In this document: in pieces, positions 1-8,251 of the stretch | Layout: each line of letters begins with the position of its first letter | How positions within the stretch are numbered: the stretch's first letter is position 1 | NCBI GenBank assembly: GCA_945921465.1 | Contig: CAMEKS010000010.1 | Location: 1 to 34,640, forward strand | Direction of reading: 5' to 3' | Length of the DNA stretch: 34,640 nt | Origin: an uncultured Clostridia bacterium | Lineage (GTDB): Bacteria > Bacillota > Clostridia > Christensenellales > UBA1242 | The notes under the pieces: model-generated | Databases searched by the model: none | The model's input: only the letters and a program-made list of their open reading frames with translations | Told to the model about the DNA's origin: nothing | Program-made: the position numbers and the translations under genes

Positions 1-865
1 CATCCGACTCGCTGACACGCTCACTCTCTGCCTTGCCTCTACTAGTAATATTAAGCAACTTCCCACCATTGGCAAGTACTTGAACAAACAACTTACTATC
101 CCCTTTGGTCAAATTATAATTATATGTCAGCAGTTTGCCATCTGTCCTGCCGGAATATCCTATATCATATCCAGACCAATAGTCCGACAAGCTATCCAAT
201 TTTTGTCTAGCCTCCGACTCATCAATTTCGCCCTCTAATACTTTAGGAGTCTTATTCAGCACACTATCCGAAAAAGGACCATCATATATCAAAGTTGGAA
301 TATCTGAATAAGAAGCCTCGCCATCCACTAGCCCGGCTGTAAAATTGCTACCATTATCCTCGTCATACTCTGCAGACGCAATATTTTCAGTATTAACCAT
401 ATCGCCATAGCCCTTGTTAAGGTCGTACTTAATTACCGCTACACTAGAATGCAACGCCTCCAAACTATTTAGTGCCTCATTACTCAATTTCTCATCCGCT
501 TCTATTAGACTATATGTGTATCCACCAATTTTGTTAATTAGCAAAGTAACATTATCCACCGAGCGACTATTAACAGGTATACCATTAATATTATTACCTG
601 CTAGCACACATCTAACATACACATCTTGCAACAATGCCTGTTGGCTAGTTTTGGATGTAGTGGCAATTAACTTACTTAAGCCTACTTCTATATCATCTAC
701 ATTATCCAACAATTCATTATAATTTTTCTGATACTGATTTTCTAGGCTTGTTTTATACTTAGCACTTTGCCCTATATATACTATCATCAATACAGTAGCA
801 ACTACTAGCATAGCAGCAATCACACCTATTGATATACTAATCAATATTTTATCTTTTTTTGTCAC
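1..865 (-). CDS. ypeB: Germination protein YpeB (C-terminus cut by window edge)
   Basis: Partial gene missing from the ORF track; 288 codons are visible before the window edge. The start is a GTG at 865, placed 5 nt after an AGGAGG site; the nearby ATG at 869 is in a frame that stops at once. The protein begins with a short basic stretch and one membrane segment, followed by a helical domain with a NQYQKNYNELL-type stretch and the clostridial YpeB motif TLIYDGPFSD at about residue 180. The region after that looks like the start of the PepSY repeats. In Bacillus, YpeB and the cortex-lytic enzyme SleB depend on each other for stability and localisation in the spore, and the genes form an operon. 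Here sleB lies just upstream on the same strand, although 318 nt separate the two. Family length is about 450 residues, so roughly a third is outside the window. Confidence 0.9.
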   Translation of the reverse strand, partial: MTKKDKILISISIGVIAAMLVVATVLMIVYIGQSAKYKTSLENQYQKNYNELLDNVDDIEVGLSKLIATTSKTSQQALLQDVYVRCVLAGNNINGIPVNSRSVDNVTLLINKIGGYTYSLIEADEKLSNEALNSLEALHSSVAVIKYDLNKGYGDMVNTENIASAEYDEDNGSNFTAGLVDGEASYSDIPTLIYDGPFSDSVLNKTPKVLEGEIDESEARQKLDSLSDYWSGYDIGYSGRTDGKLLTYNYNLTKGDSKLFVQVLANGGKLLNITSRGKAESERVSESD

Positions 866-1183
866 ACATTCCTCCTATCCTTATGCCCAGATTTTACTGC
901 ATCTATATATTACATTACTTAAATTTTTCCATATACTTTATTTATAACAAAAATTATGTTTTTGCCATTATATATATACTTGTTGTCAATATGTCATAAA
1001 ATAATAACAATAATATACAATAAATTGACATTATTACAGAAGTAATCAATTGACAATTTTACTCTTCTTAAATTAAATAAATATTCAATTATTTTGAAAT
1101 TTATTGCCAACAATATATCTCCCAATAGCAACTATTTATTTGCTACATTCTTATTACTGAATATTATATTTTAACTTTCTGAA
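866..1183. other. sleB-ypeB intergenic region
   Basis: This 318-nt, very AT-rich spacer lies between the end of sleB and the start of ypeB. I see no hairpin followed by a T-run after sleB, so read-through into ypeB is possible. I found no convincing sigma-A or sigma-G promoter. The only clear element is the AGGAGG ribosome binding site directly before the ypeB GTG. Confidence 0.5.
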
Positions 1184-1852
1184 CTATATTGCAAATACAT
1201 GACTTCCTATTTCCACCACTGTTTTGCGTTCGAATATCCAACTACTAGTGGCAGTCGCTGGGTTATAGTAATACAAGCAACCATATGTCGGATCCCAGCC
1301 ATTCAACGCATCTTGAGCTGCCTGATACGCCGTGTCATTTGGTTCCAAATTCATTTGTCCGTCACTAACAGCAGTAAACGCCCATGGTTGATATACTACC
1401 CCATAAATAGTATTAGGGAAATCAGGACTAGCTACTCTATTAAGCACAACAGCACCCACCGCTACTTGACCTACATACACCTCGCCTCTAGCCTCAGCAT
1501 ATATACATTTTGCCAAAATATACAAATCGTTACTTGTCTGAGAGCCAAGATGGATCCCTAGCATAGATGCCGTCTGGCCGTCAACTTCACCCGTTACATT
1601 TAGTCCATAATCTGCCTGAAAATTTGCTACAGCTGTTCTTGTAATGTTTCCGTAATAACCAGTAACCTCTTCATTAAAATACCCCAATTCTTTCAAACTT
1701 TGTTGTATCTGTATCACCTCATTTTCAGTGTAAGCAGATACCTTAGTAGGCGTGCTACGCCCAACACAGATACTTATTACAATTGCAAATATCACAACCA
1801 ATATCATACTTAACGACATTATAATCTTAGAAAATCTTAGACCTTTAGACAC
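1184..1852 (-). CDS. sleB: Spore cortex-lytic enzyme SleB
   Basis: Probable lytic transglycosylase that degrades muramic-delta-lactam-containing spore cortex during germination. The order is an N-terminal membrane or signal segment, a peptidoglycan-binding domain (PG_binding_1: IQQSLKELGYFNEEVTGYYG), then the SleB/CwlJ hydrolase domain starting at LAKCIYAEARGE, whose glutamate is the expected catalytic residue, and ending with WIFERKTVVEIGSHVFA. I prefer the GTG start at 1852 (222 residues) over the TTG at 1870 given by the ORF track: an AAGGAG site sits 6 nt before the GTG, and the TTG would lie inside spoIIR with no site. With this start the gene begins 10 nt after the spoIIR stop. Length and domain order are normal for the family. 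Confidence 0.93.
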   Translation of the reverse strand: MSKGLRFSKIIMSLSMILVVIFAIVISICVGRSTPTKVSAYTENEVIQIQQSLKELGYFNEEVTGYYGNITRTAVANFQADYGLNVTGEVDGQTASMLGIHLGSQTSNDLYILAKCIYAEARGEVYVGQVAVGAVVLNRVASPDFPNTIYGVVYQPWAFTAVSDGQMNLEPNDTAYQAAQDALNGWDPTYGCLYYYNPATATSSWIFERKTVVEIGSHVFAI

Positions 1853-1862
1853 AACTTTCTCC

Positions 1863-2375
1863 TTAACCAAAAACTCGATTAATTATCTCCATAATTTTGC
1901 TTTTGTATACCACATTTTGCGTGTCTTTGAAGCATAATGGCGGATATACAACACACCACCAATTATCCCCAGCCCCCTCGCCTAGCCTAATAATAACCGC
2001 ATCATATATATTCGCCTCTAGTGTACACGATTCGTAAGTACGCGTCGGGAAATATTCTTTATCCACTTCTACACTTGACTTATAATCAAATCCATTATTT
2101 TTCAGAATAGCATTTATCATTTTCTCTATATCTCTAGCCTTCGCCTTGATTACCCCTTTTACTGAGTCGAAATTATCACATTCCACCACATAAGGAGTCA
2201 AATAATCAACTACTTCATCTTTGATTATGTACTTAATGTTTTGGTCAATAGCAAAATTAGAGTTTGCCCTAATATGTATCCTAAGATAACTTTCCTCTAC
2301 TCTTCCAATACTACATGCAACACATAACCCTACACAAATAACAAGCAAAACTATTATCATTATTTTGTTTCTCAT
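1863..2375 (-). CDS. spoIIR: Stage II sporulation protein R
   Basis: Secreted signalling protein of 170 residues. In Bacillus it is made in the forespore under sigma-F and triggers SpoIIGA to process pro-sigma-E in the mother cell. The sequence has an N-terminal hydrophobic signal segment (IMIIVLLVICVGLCVAC), then the family motifs LRIHIRANSN near residue 32, FPTRTYESCTLEANIYDAV, and GEGAGDNWWCVVYPPLCF near residue 135. A GAAGG site lies 9 nt before the ATG. The sleB ribosome binding site overlaps the spoIIR stop, so the two genes are probably cotranscribed. That is unusual, because sleB belongs to the later sigma-G regulon in Bacillus. No sigma-F promoter could be recognised with confidence upstream. 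A perfect Fur-type palindrome lies 49-63 nt upstream of the start. Confidence 0.95.
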   Translation of the reverse strand: MRNKIMIIVLLVICVGLCVACSIGRVEESYLRIHIRANSNFAIDQNIKYIIKDEVVDYLTPYVVECDNFDSVKGVIKAKARDIEKMINAILKNNGFDYKSSVEVDKEYFPTRTYESCTLEANIYDAVIIRLGEGAGDNWWCVVYPPLCFKDTQNVVYKSKIMEIINRVFG

Positions 2376-2696
2376 ATATATTAACCTTCTTCAAATTATT
2401 TTTTAACCGCCATCCAGCCTCTCTGATAATAATTATCAATTAAATACATTGCCTAATCCTTACACAAATGTTTGATTTATTGGCGTTGTCAGACCAACAA
2501 ATAACACATCTAACCGACACCATTGCAAATTGTTATGATCAAGAATATATCCATCTTTTGTCAGATAATATTTTTAGCCCAATATCAACATAAGATAACA
2601 CCCAACTCAAGTTATCCATCTTGTATTTTACATTTTCAACATATTTTGTAACTTATCGACATTAAATACAGCAAATAATCTATTCATTTAGACAAT
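2376..2696. other. Upstream region of spoIIR
   Basis: This stretch of about 320 nt runs from the start of spoIIR to the terminator of the HAD phosphatase gene. Apart from the Fur-type palindrome I see no ORF, no RNA gene and no clear promoter. One short TTGG/CCAA hairpin near 2480-2500 is too weak to call. Confidence 0.4.
2424..2438. promoter_or_regulatory. Perfect 7-1-7 Fur-type box upstream of spoIIR
   Basis: The sequence TGATAATAATTATCA is a perfect inverted repeat of two 7-mers around one base. It equals the 7-1-7 consensus (TGATAATnATTATCA) described for Bacillus Fur. It lies 49-63 nt before the spoIIR start and no other gene is close on the left-reading strand. Whether an iron regulator binds here is inference; a palindrome in an AT-rich spacer could arise by chance. 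Confidence 0.4.
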
Positions 2697-2752
2697 AAAA
2701 AAAGCCTATCAGAATAGCACATCTTCACATAAAAGATTCGCTTCTAATAGGC
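2697..2752 (-). terminator. Intrinsic terminator of the HAD phosphatase gene
   Basis: Read on the minus strand, GCCTATTAGAAGC pairs with an imperfect copy (GCCTAT/ATAGGC outer stem), with a second ATCTT/AAGAT helix inside. Seven T residues follow directly. It lies about 160 nt after the stop of the leftward gene at 2914-3723 and separates it from spoIIR. Confidence 0.8.
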
Positions 2753-2913
2753 CATTTGGCTAAATCGTTAATATAATATATTTACTTTTTATTAATATCA
2801 ATTAGATTTTTTTATATTCATCGCTTTGCTAAATAAGACTATACAAAATCAAGTAGCCCTAAATACATCATTTTGGTAATTAATTAAAAATTATATATTT
2901 ACTATTTTTCCTC

Positions 2914-3723
2914 TTATTCCATTTTAGACAAAATCAATTTAATGGTTGCGTCTAATTCACTCCCCTCGGAATAATCGGCAGCAACCGCATAGTCTACCCT
3001 ACCATCACGCAGTAGTTCATCAGCCACCTCACAAGAGCTAGCAGATTTAGGATTTTTGACACATATACTATATCCTTTCTTAGACTTCAACATACACATA
3101 CTTGGCACATCTGTCTCGCCGTCGCCAAAATATATCATTCTGCTATATGGGATATACTGCTTTGACCTTTCTACTTTGCGATTAACACTAGCAGAATCAT
3201 ACAGTACATCACACAAGTTTTTAGAAATACGAGACAGATATTGAGTTTTTTGTGTATAATTGACCATATATGCAGGCCACAAAATTTTGCCATCACCATC
3301 AAATACATATCTACAGCCAAATATTTTGTCGATTTTGCTAGCAATTGCCGAATTTTCTATCATATCCTGAAAACCCGCACTAATTATGTAGTGTCTTATA
3401 TCCAAACCAAGCGATCTGCCAAATTCGTTAATTCTATCAAACCAACCTACAACACCCTTGTAGAAAGAGTCTATTTTGCGACCATGTTCTTGCAGAAATG
3501 CTTTGTCAAATGTAACGCCCTTTTCTTTTGCCAACATTATTGGCATATACATAGCAGTTAAGATCCCATCCACATCATTTTGCTGCATAAACTGATCGGC
3601 TCTAGCCCAGTACTCGTCGGCCGTCACGCCAAAAGCTTCCATAAAAGAATGGTCCTGCATATTTCCATCGATTAGCGTTGAATCAAAATCATATATCAAT
3701 GCCACTTTCTTCAAATTCGCCAT
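2914..3723 (-). CDS. HAD-superfamily phosphatase, phosphoserine-phosphatase-like
   Basis: Cytosolic Mg-dependent phosphohydrolase of 269 residues. The four HAD motifs are complete: DFDST (nucleophile D12, acid/base D14), ISAG (S115), a lysine at K159, and GDGETD (D201, D205). The insertion between motif I and II contains a helical cap, as in the PSP/YbfA-like C1 group. The substrate cannot be told from sequence; serine phosphate or another small phosphomonoester is possible. The ATG follows a GGAGG site by 4 nt. The gene stands alone, divergent from the HTH/RSH operon, and ends at its own terminator. Confidence 0.85.
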   Translation of the reverse strand: MANLKKVALIYDFDSTLIDGNMQDHSFMEAFGVTADEYWARADQFMQQNDVDGILTAMYMPIMLAKEKGVTFDKAFLQEHGRKIDSFYKGVVGWFDRINEFGRSLGLDIRHYIISAGFQDMIENSAIASKIDKIFGCRYVFDGDGKILWPAYMVNYTQKTQYLSRISKNLCDVLYDSASVNRKVERSKQYIPYSRMIYFGDGETDVPSMCMLKSKKGYSICVKNPKSASSCEVADELLRDGRVDYAVAADYSEGSELDATIKLILSKME

Positions 3724-4060
3724 ACAACCTCCAATATCTTACTAGTCTATGCAATTTGTCGACGCATATATAACTATATTTTAACACATACAACAACTCT
3801 TTACCAAATATTTTTAAGATAATGTGCTTGAGTCCGAGTATCTTGACATTCCAACTATACAAAATAAAATCAATTATTATATGCCGCTATATACACTACA
3901 CATAATATCTATTTTATTTCAATTTATAAGAGTTGTTATACAAAATTATAATTATTTATGCAAATATAGACATTAAGAGTGATATCTGTTAGATTTTTAT
4001 CTTTTACCATATTTAATATTGTAAAATTATTAACAAAATTATAAATATATGTTCAAATTA
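3724..4060. other. Divergent promoter region between the HAD gene and the HTH/RSH operon
   Basis: This AT-rich stretch separates two divergent transcription units. Apart from the HTH promoter and its palindrome at the right end, I see no ORF or RNA gene. No strong promoter was found for the leftward HAD gene. Confidence 0.4.
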
Positions 4061-4065
4061 TTGAA
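4052..4065. promoter_or_regulatory. Candidate operator palindrome over the HTH gene -35 box
   Basis: TTCAA-ATTA-TTGAA is a perfect 14-nt inverted repeat. Its right arm forms the -35 hexamer of the promoter for the HTH gene. Binding of the HTH protein to its own promoter at this site would be typical of XRE regulators, but this is inferred from position only. Confidence 0.4.
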
Positions 4066-4089
4066 TTAATATTTATAATAATATATAAT
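4061..4089 (+). promoter_or_regulatory. Sigma-A promoter of the HTH/RSH operon
   Basis: TTGAAT and TATAAT separated by 17 nt. The -10 ends 35 nt before the ATG of the HTH gene. Confidence 0.65.
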
Positions 4090-4124
4090 ATTAATACTTT
4101 TTTATTTTTAATAGAGGAGAATGT

Positions 4125-5120
4125 ATGGATTTACAAGATAATTTAGCAATATTTAATAGCAATCTAAAGTATATATTAAAGAAAAACGATATGTCGCAAA
4201 GAGAACTTAGTATCAAAACTGGCACCAGTTGTGCCACAATCAACAACCTAATTAACAAAAAATCTGAACCAAGCCTAAGCTTTTTGCTTAAGTTAAAAGA
4301 ACAATTTGGCATTAATATAGATAGTTTTGTTAATACTGACATAAGTAAAGCAATCGAGACACGACCAGAAATGTACAAGAGCAGCATATCCAAGTTCTTG
4401 GGATCATATATTATGTATTTCTACAACTCAGGCGAGTACAAAGGCAAATTGAGCAGTTATTCTAAGAACACCCTCAAATATGCTGTTTTGTCCCTAATTC
4501 AGCACGAATCTAGCGAACAAGTTACCGCCATTGCCAGTTTTATTCGTAATCGTGATGACGCCGAAGAGATCAAAGACAAATTGGATAGAGCGACTTCTGC
4601 CGACGAAAAAGAGCGTATACACAAGAGTTTGGATCAACTGTATTATGGCAATCTAGAAGTTAGCGACACCCAAGCATTCCTTTATCTAAAAAGCGATGTG
4701 CTTAATGATCAGAGCCTAATGATATTTAACAATCCGCCATCTACCAAACCGTACTTAGGAGGACTTGGCACAGCCAATTCGGTTAGTCGTGGCAGAGAAC
4801 ATATGCCTTGTGTACAATTCGTGCTATTATCTCGAAAAATCTTAAAAATATCTGACGGCGAAATTTATAATTTACTAGCATTGGGCGTAAGCGATATCAA
4901 TGTCGAGATTGAGGCAGAGCAACTAATCAATCTTTTCAAAAACCTATATATCAACAACGCCAACCTTAAGGACGACCTTAGTGCAATTCAAAAGCGAAAA
5001 ATTGTAGAAAACTCACTTAACAACCTTGTCGCAGATTTGATAGACGCCAATATGTTCCGATTCGCCAAAGTATCTAACATGGAAGACGATGACTATTATA
5101 GAATAATTAAGGACGAATAA
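4125..5120 (+). CDS. XRE-family HTH transcriptional regulator with long C-terminal domain
   Basis: DNA-binding protein of 331 residues. Residues about 11-65 form a HTH_3 domain (LKYILKKNDMSQRELSIKTGTSCATINNLINKKSEPS followed by a helix). The remaining 260 residues are helical and match no family I can name. The start is an ATG after AGAGGAG. The next gene, a RelA/SpoT-like hydrolase, begins 4 nt after the stop, so the two are translationally linked. This points to regulation of the partner, or to joint sensing of a nucleotide signal. A palindrome over its own -35 box suggests autoregulation. A toxin-antitoxin role is possible, but there is no direct evidence for it. Confidence 0.8.
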   Translation: MDLQDNLAIFNSNLKYILKKNDMSQRELSIKTGTSCATINNLINKKSEPSLSFLLKLKEQFGINIDSFVNTDISKAIETRPEMYKSSISKFLGSYIMYFYNSGEYKGKLSSYSKNTLKYAVLSLIQHESSEQVTAIASFIRNRDDAEEIKDKLDRATSADEKERIHKSLDQLYYGNLEVSDTQAFLYLKSDVLNDQSLMIFNNPPSTKPYLGGLGTANSVSRGREHMPCVQFVLLSRKILKISDGEIYNLLALGVSDINVEIEAEQLINLFKNLYINNANLKDDLSAIQKRKIVENSLNNLVADLIDANMFRFAKVSNMEDDDYYRIIKDE

Positions 5121-5124
5121 GAGT

Positions 5125-6564
5125 ATGGAAAAATACGAGATTATATACAACGACATCCTTAATGACCTAGAACAAAAACACACAGCAGATATTGGATTAT
5201 TCACCAAAGCATACAATCTAGCCAAAGAGTTGCACAAAAACCAAAAACGAAAAGGCGGCGACCCATATATCATCCACCCGCTAGAAGTTACCGCCATACT
5301 AGCCAAGTTAGACTTCGGCATCAATGTACTATGCGCTGGACTTCTGCACGATACCGTCGAAGACTGTGGCTACACAATTAAGCAAATGCGAGAAGACTTC
5401 AATCAATCTATCGCTCAAATAGTAGATGCTGTCACTGCCATAGAATTGGACTTCGACAAATATAGCGAACTTGACTTTCCTAAATTTATCGAAGAAGCAC
5501 AAACTTACAAAAAATTAATGAGCATAGGCAAAGAAAATTTATTTGCATTCTATATTAAATTTGCCGACCGATTAAACAATCTAAAGACAATTGAATGCTT
5601 TCCAAAATACAAGCAATTAGCCAAGGTCAAGGAGACTGAAAAATGGTTAATGCCTTTTATCTATATCCTTAAGACGACTTGGTTTTACAAAAATATTTCT
5701 AATATGTGCTTTAAGATAATTAACCAAGATGATATGTTGTCCTACGCCAAAATTTACGACAAATATTTTACATACAACAAACACAATTTTGACGAACTAA
5801 AAGACAACTTAACATATGCACTAACTAGATATCTGAAGAAAACAAAACAATCTAACGACTTACACAAAATATCAATAAAGCCATGTACTGAACTAGAGAC
5901 TTATAATATTATCAAAGAAGTAATGGATGTCAAAAATATTAAAGACATCAAACAGAGCTACTTGAACAAATTCCCTATTACAAAGTTATATATTACTTTT
6001 AACAACTCTAGCACGCAAAGAGAACTAAACGACTTGTTATTCAAGTTCTTAACAACAGAAAAAAATGCTCTAGGCATTAAAATCACAGGCTACGATATAG
6101 ATACATTTTGCAATCAAAATTATTTGGTTATTTCGGATAAGTATCGCAACAAATATCAACTATATATTTTTAATCTAAAAGACTATCTAACTTATCGTAA
6201 TGGAGCATTAGATGGAGTAGACTTAAGCTTCGTTGACGATGTTACAGACGAGGTGTCTAAGGCATACATCACAGTTAAGACTAGATCCGACCAACCTATA
6301 ATACTGCCCGAAGGTTCTACTATACTTGACTTCGCATTTAAGATCCACAAAGACTTTGGATTTGGAGTCAAATATGCATATCTTAATGACAGCCCATCAA
6401 AATCGCCAATTTACACTAGATTATCAGATGGTGACAAAATCAACCTTGTTCTTGACAAAGACGATAGTGGAAATGTCAAAAATATTGCACAAATCAGATG
6501 GATAATGTATGCTAAGACCGAGAGTGCACAGAAGAAATTAGTTAGGTATTTCGAATCTATTTAA
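5125..6564 (+). CDS. RelA/SpoT-like protein: intact HD hydrolase, degenerate synthetase, TGS domain
   Basis: A 479-residue relative of bifunctional (p)ppGpp enzymes. The N-terminal HD domain keeps the residues expected of an active hydrolase: R42, H51, H75-D76, E79-D80, D148, N152 and T155 (RKGGDPYIIHPLEV, LLHDTVEDC, FADRLNNLKT). The middle region, about residues 180-380, has none of the recognisable synthetase motifs; only a faint echo (RNKYQLYIF...YRNGA) of the end of that domain remains. The C-terminus is TGS-like (ILPEGSTILDFAFKIHKDFG, then LSDGDKINLV). It lacks the ACT domain and is shorter than the usual 730 or so residues. I infer a dedicated alarmone hydrolase or a sensor; nucleotide specificity is unknown. 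It is cotranscribed with the HTH gene and followed by a strong terminator. Confidence 0.82.
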   Translation: MEKYEIIYNDILNDLEQKHTADIGLFTKAYNLAKELHKNQKRKGGDPYIIHPLEVTAILAKLDFGINVLCAGLLHDTVEDCGYTIKQMREDFNQSIAQIVDAVTAIELDFDKYSELDFPKFIEEAQTYKKLMSIGKENLFAFYIKFADRLNNLKTIECFPKYKQLAKVKETEKWLMPFIYILKTTWFYKNISNMCFKIINQDDMLSYAKIYDKYFTYNKHNFDELKDNLTYALTRYLKKTKQSNDLHKISIKPCTELETYNIIKEVMDVKNIKDIKQSYLNKFPITKLYITFNNSSTQRELNDLLFKFLTTEKNALGIKITGYDIDTFCNQNYLVISDKYRNKYQLYIFNLKDYLTYRNGALDGVDLSFVDDVTDEVSKAYITVKTRSDQPIILPEGSTILDFAFKIHKDFGFGVKYAYLNDSPSKSPIYTRLSDGDKINLVLDKDDSGNVKNIAQIRWIMYAKTESAQKKLVRYFESI

Positions 6565-6620
6565 TTCAGCATACTCACTCAAAAATGTCATTCCCAATTA
6601 AATATTATTATAAAAACTAT

Positions 6621-6676
6621 AACACTATTGATATCACTGCCACACTTACTAAGCCGTTAACAATAGTGTTTTTTTA
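6621..6676 (+). terminator. Intrinsic terminator of the HTH/RSH operon
   Basis: AACACTATTG pairs with CAATAGTGTT across a loop of about 30 nt, followed by a run of T residues. It begins 57 nt after the RSH-like stop codon. Confidence 0.85.
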
Positions 6677-6814
6677 TATTTCTTTGTGTTGCAATTATCA
6701 ATCACTAACTGCCCGTTTTTTATTATTGGTTACATAAATTTTTTATTCATTTTTTGTTATAAATTTAACATCTTTTTTTGTATACTGACTGACTAATATA
6801 TTTTCAATTTATTA

Positions 6815-7573
6815 TCAAAGCAACCTAACCAACGCAAAGCCAATTATCACCCCAAGTAGCGTATAGACAAATGGTCTTTTGGAACAGTCTATAGCGATAC
6901 TATCGGGCAGCATTTCGCACATCGTTACTTGTAACATGGCGCCTGCTGCAAAAGCAAGAAAGAACGATGTAACAACCCCACTAATATTACCTAACCAAAT
7001 ACCTATTACTCCACCAATTATGGTAAATGCTCCTGCCAAAACAGACATTACAATGCTTTTGATTTTTTTGCCCCCGCCCGCCACCATTGGGACAGCAATA
7101 GCCATACCTTCTGGGATATTATGTATACATATTACTATGGATATAGATATGCACATTCCTTGACCAACCACTCCGGTTGTACCTATTGCAATACCTTCGG
7201 GTATATTGTGCAATGCAACCGCTAGAAATAGAAATAACCCCGCAGTCTTTAACTTATTAGAATCAATTTCATTATTACGCATCACAATACACATCAATGC
7301 TTGTGCTCTGGTCATACGTCTACGTAGCATAGCATCACTTGCTATATTAAGCAACCATAATATAACCACGCCCCATATTAAACCCAGAAGCACAATCATT
7401 GAGTCCCCAGCAAGTTCTAGACTCTCTGGAATCAAATCAAAGAACACCACCGCTAGCATTATTCCGCCGGCAATGCTAAGCACGCTGCTAGTAACTTTTT
7501 TGCCAATGCCACCTATAAGCACCCCAATTATTCCGCCTAGTCCAGTCCCAACGACACCTGCGACAAACGACAT
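6815..7573 (-). CDS. ZIP-family divalent metal transporter (ZupT-like)
   Basis: Integral membrane protein with about eight hydrophobic segments that imports zinc or other divalent metals. It shows both signature helices: HNIPEGIAIG in TM4 and HNIPEGMAIA in TM5, which supply the metal-binding histidines and glutamates, with the His-poor variable loop in between. The ORF track starts at 7633, but an almost ideal promoter (TTGATG-17-TATAAT) lies inside that stretch, so translation must begin further in. The ATG at 7573 (252 residues) is preferred; the ATG at 7591 lies too close to the predicted transcript start. The ribosome binding site is weak (GGGA, 12 nt upstream). Monocistronic; no terminator is obvious between it and the convergent RSH operon apart from that operon's own hairpin. 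Confidence 0.88.
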   Translation of the reverse strand: MSFVAGVVGTGLGGIIGVLIGGIGKKVTSSVLSIAGGIMLAVVFFDLIPESLELAGDSMIVLLGLIWGVVILWLLNIASDAMLRRRMTRAQALMCIVMRNNEIDSNKLKTAGLFLFLAVALHNIPEGIAIGTTGVVGQGMCISISIVICIHNIPEGMAIAVPMVAGGGKKIKSIVMSVLAGAFTIIGGVIGIWLGNISGVVTSFFLAFAAGAMLQVTMCEMLPDSIAIDCSKRPFVYTLLGVIIGFALVRLL

Positions 7574-7604
7574 TATTACTACATTTCCCATCCTAAATTG
7601 TATG

Positions 7605-7633
7605 ATTATAACAATGCTTTTATGCCACATCAA
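7605..7633 (-). promoter_or_regulatory. Sigma-A promoter of the ZIP transporter gene
   Basis: On the minus strand TTGATG and a perfect TATAAT are separated by 17 nt. The predicted transcript starts near 7598, downstream of the two upstream start codons in the ORF track, which therefore are unlikely to be used. Confidence 0.65.
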
Positions 7634-8184
7634 TCTATAGGTAATAAGTTATATGCCGATACAAACATTTACTTCAATAATTAGTGAGTGCAGCCTCAAG
7701 CTTGTCTAATTATCAACAACAACTCAACTCCACCAAACGTCTACACTTAACACCAAATATATATAACTAAAAAGCAATAAGTGTCCATATTTAAGTAAAG
7801 ATTTTTATTTATAGAATAAACGCCAGTTTGTTTTAGTCAATAGAATGAAGGCTGAAAGTAGCATAATACAGTCAAATAAATAACAAAATTTAATATAATG
7901 CATAATAACAGACTGTTTGTGTAAGGTCATACATGATAATTGTTTTGATTTAAGGCACAACAATTTAATAAAACAAGTACAAAAAAGTTTATTTAATTAT
8001 CGTTATATGTTAATATATTATATACTAATATAGTATATAGTTATCACATCGGTCAATAGATGATTGTTATTAAATAGATTTAATCTTAATAATACGATTA
8101 CAATCAATTGCGCCATATCGCAACTTATAGATTCTTGGCTGACCACAAAGGCTAATTGATTGCATATGTTCATTGTTAGATTGA
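7634..8184. other. Intergenic region between the ZIP transporter and the HD hydrolase
   Basis: About 550 nt with no ORF above noise. Its right end holds a group of related 8-mers: CAATCAAT at 8101 and ATTGATTG at 8155 and 8180. CAATCAATT (8101-8109) can pair with AATTGATTG (8154-8162), with a TTGCG/CGCAA hairpin inside. The rest shows nothing I can name. Confidence 0.4.
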
Positions 8185-8191
8185 TTGCATA
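8155..8191 (+). repeat. Direct 12-bp repeats overlapping the HD gene -35 box
   Basis: ATTGATTGCATA occurs at 8155-8166 and again at 8180-8191, a 25-nt offset. The second copy contains the -35 hexamer TTGCAT of the promoter below. Such an arrangement fits a regulator binding site, but the regulator is unknown. Confidence 0.45.
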
Positions 8192-8212
8192 CTAAACTTT
8201 CAATAATATAAT
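8185..8212 (+). promoter_or_regulatory. Promoter of the HD hydrolase / antiporter operon
   Basis: TTGCAT and TATAAT separated by 16 nt, ending 39 nt before the ATG at 8252. An AGAGG ribosome binding site precedes that ATG. Confidence 0.5.
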
Positions 8213-8251
8213 ATAAAACAAAAGTAAAAAGTCGATTTCTTAGAGGATAAA

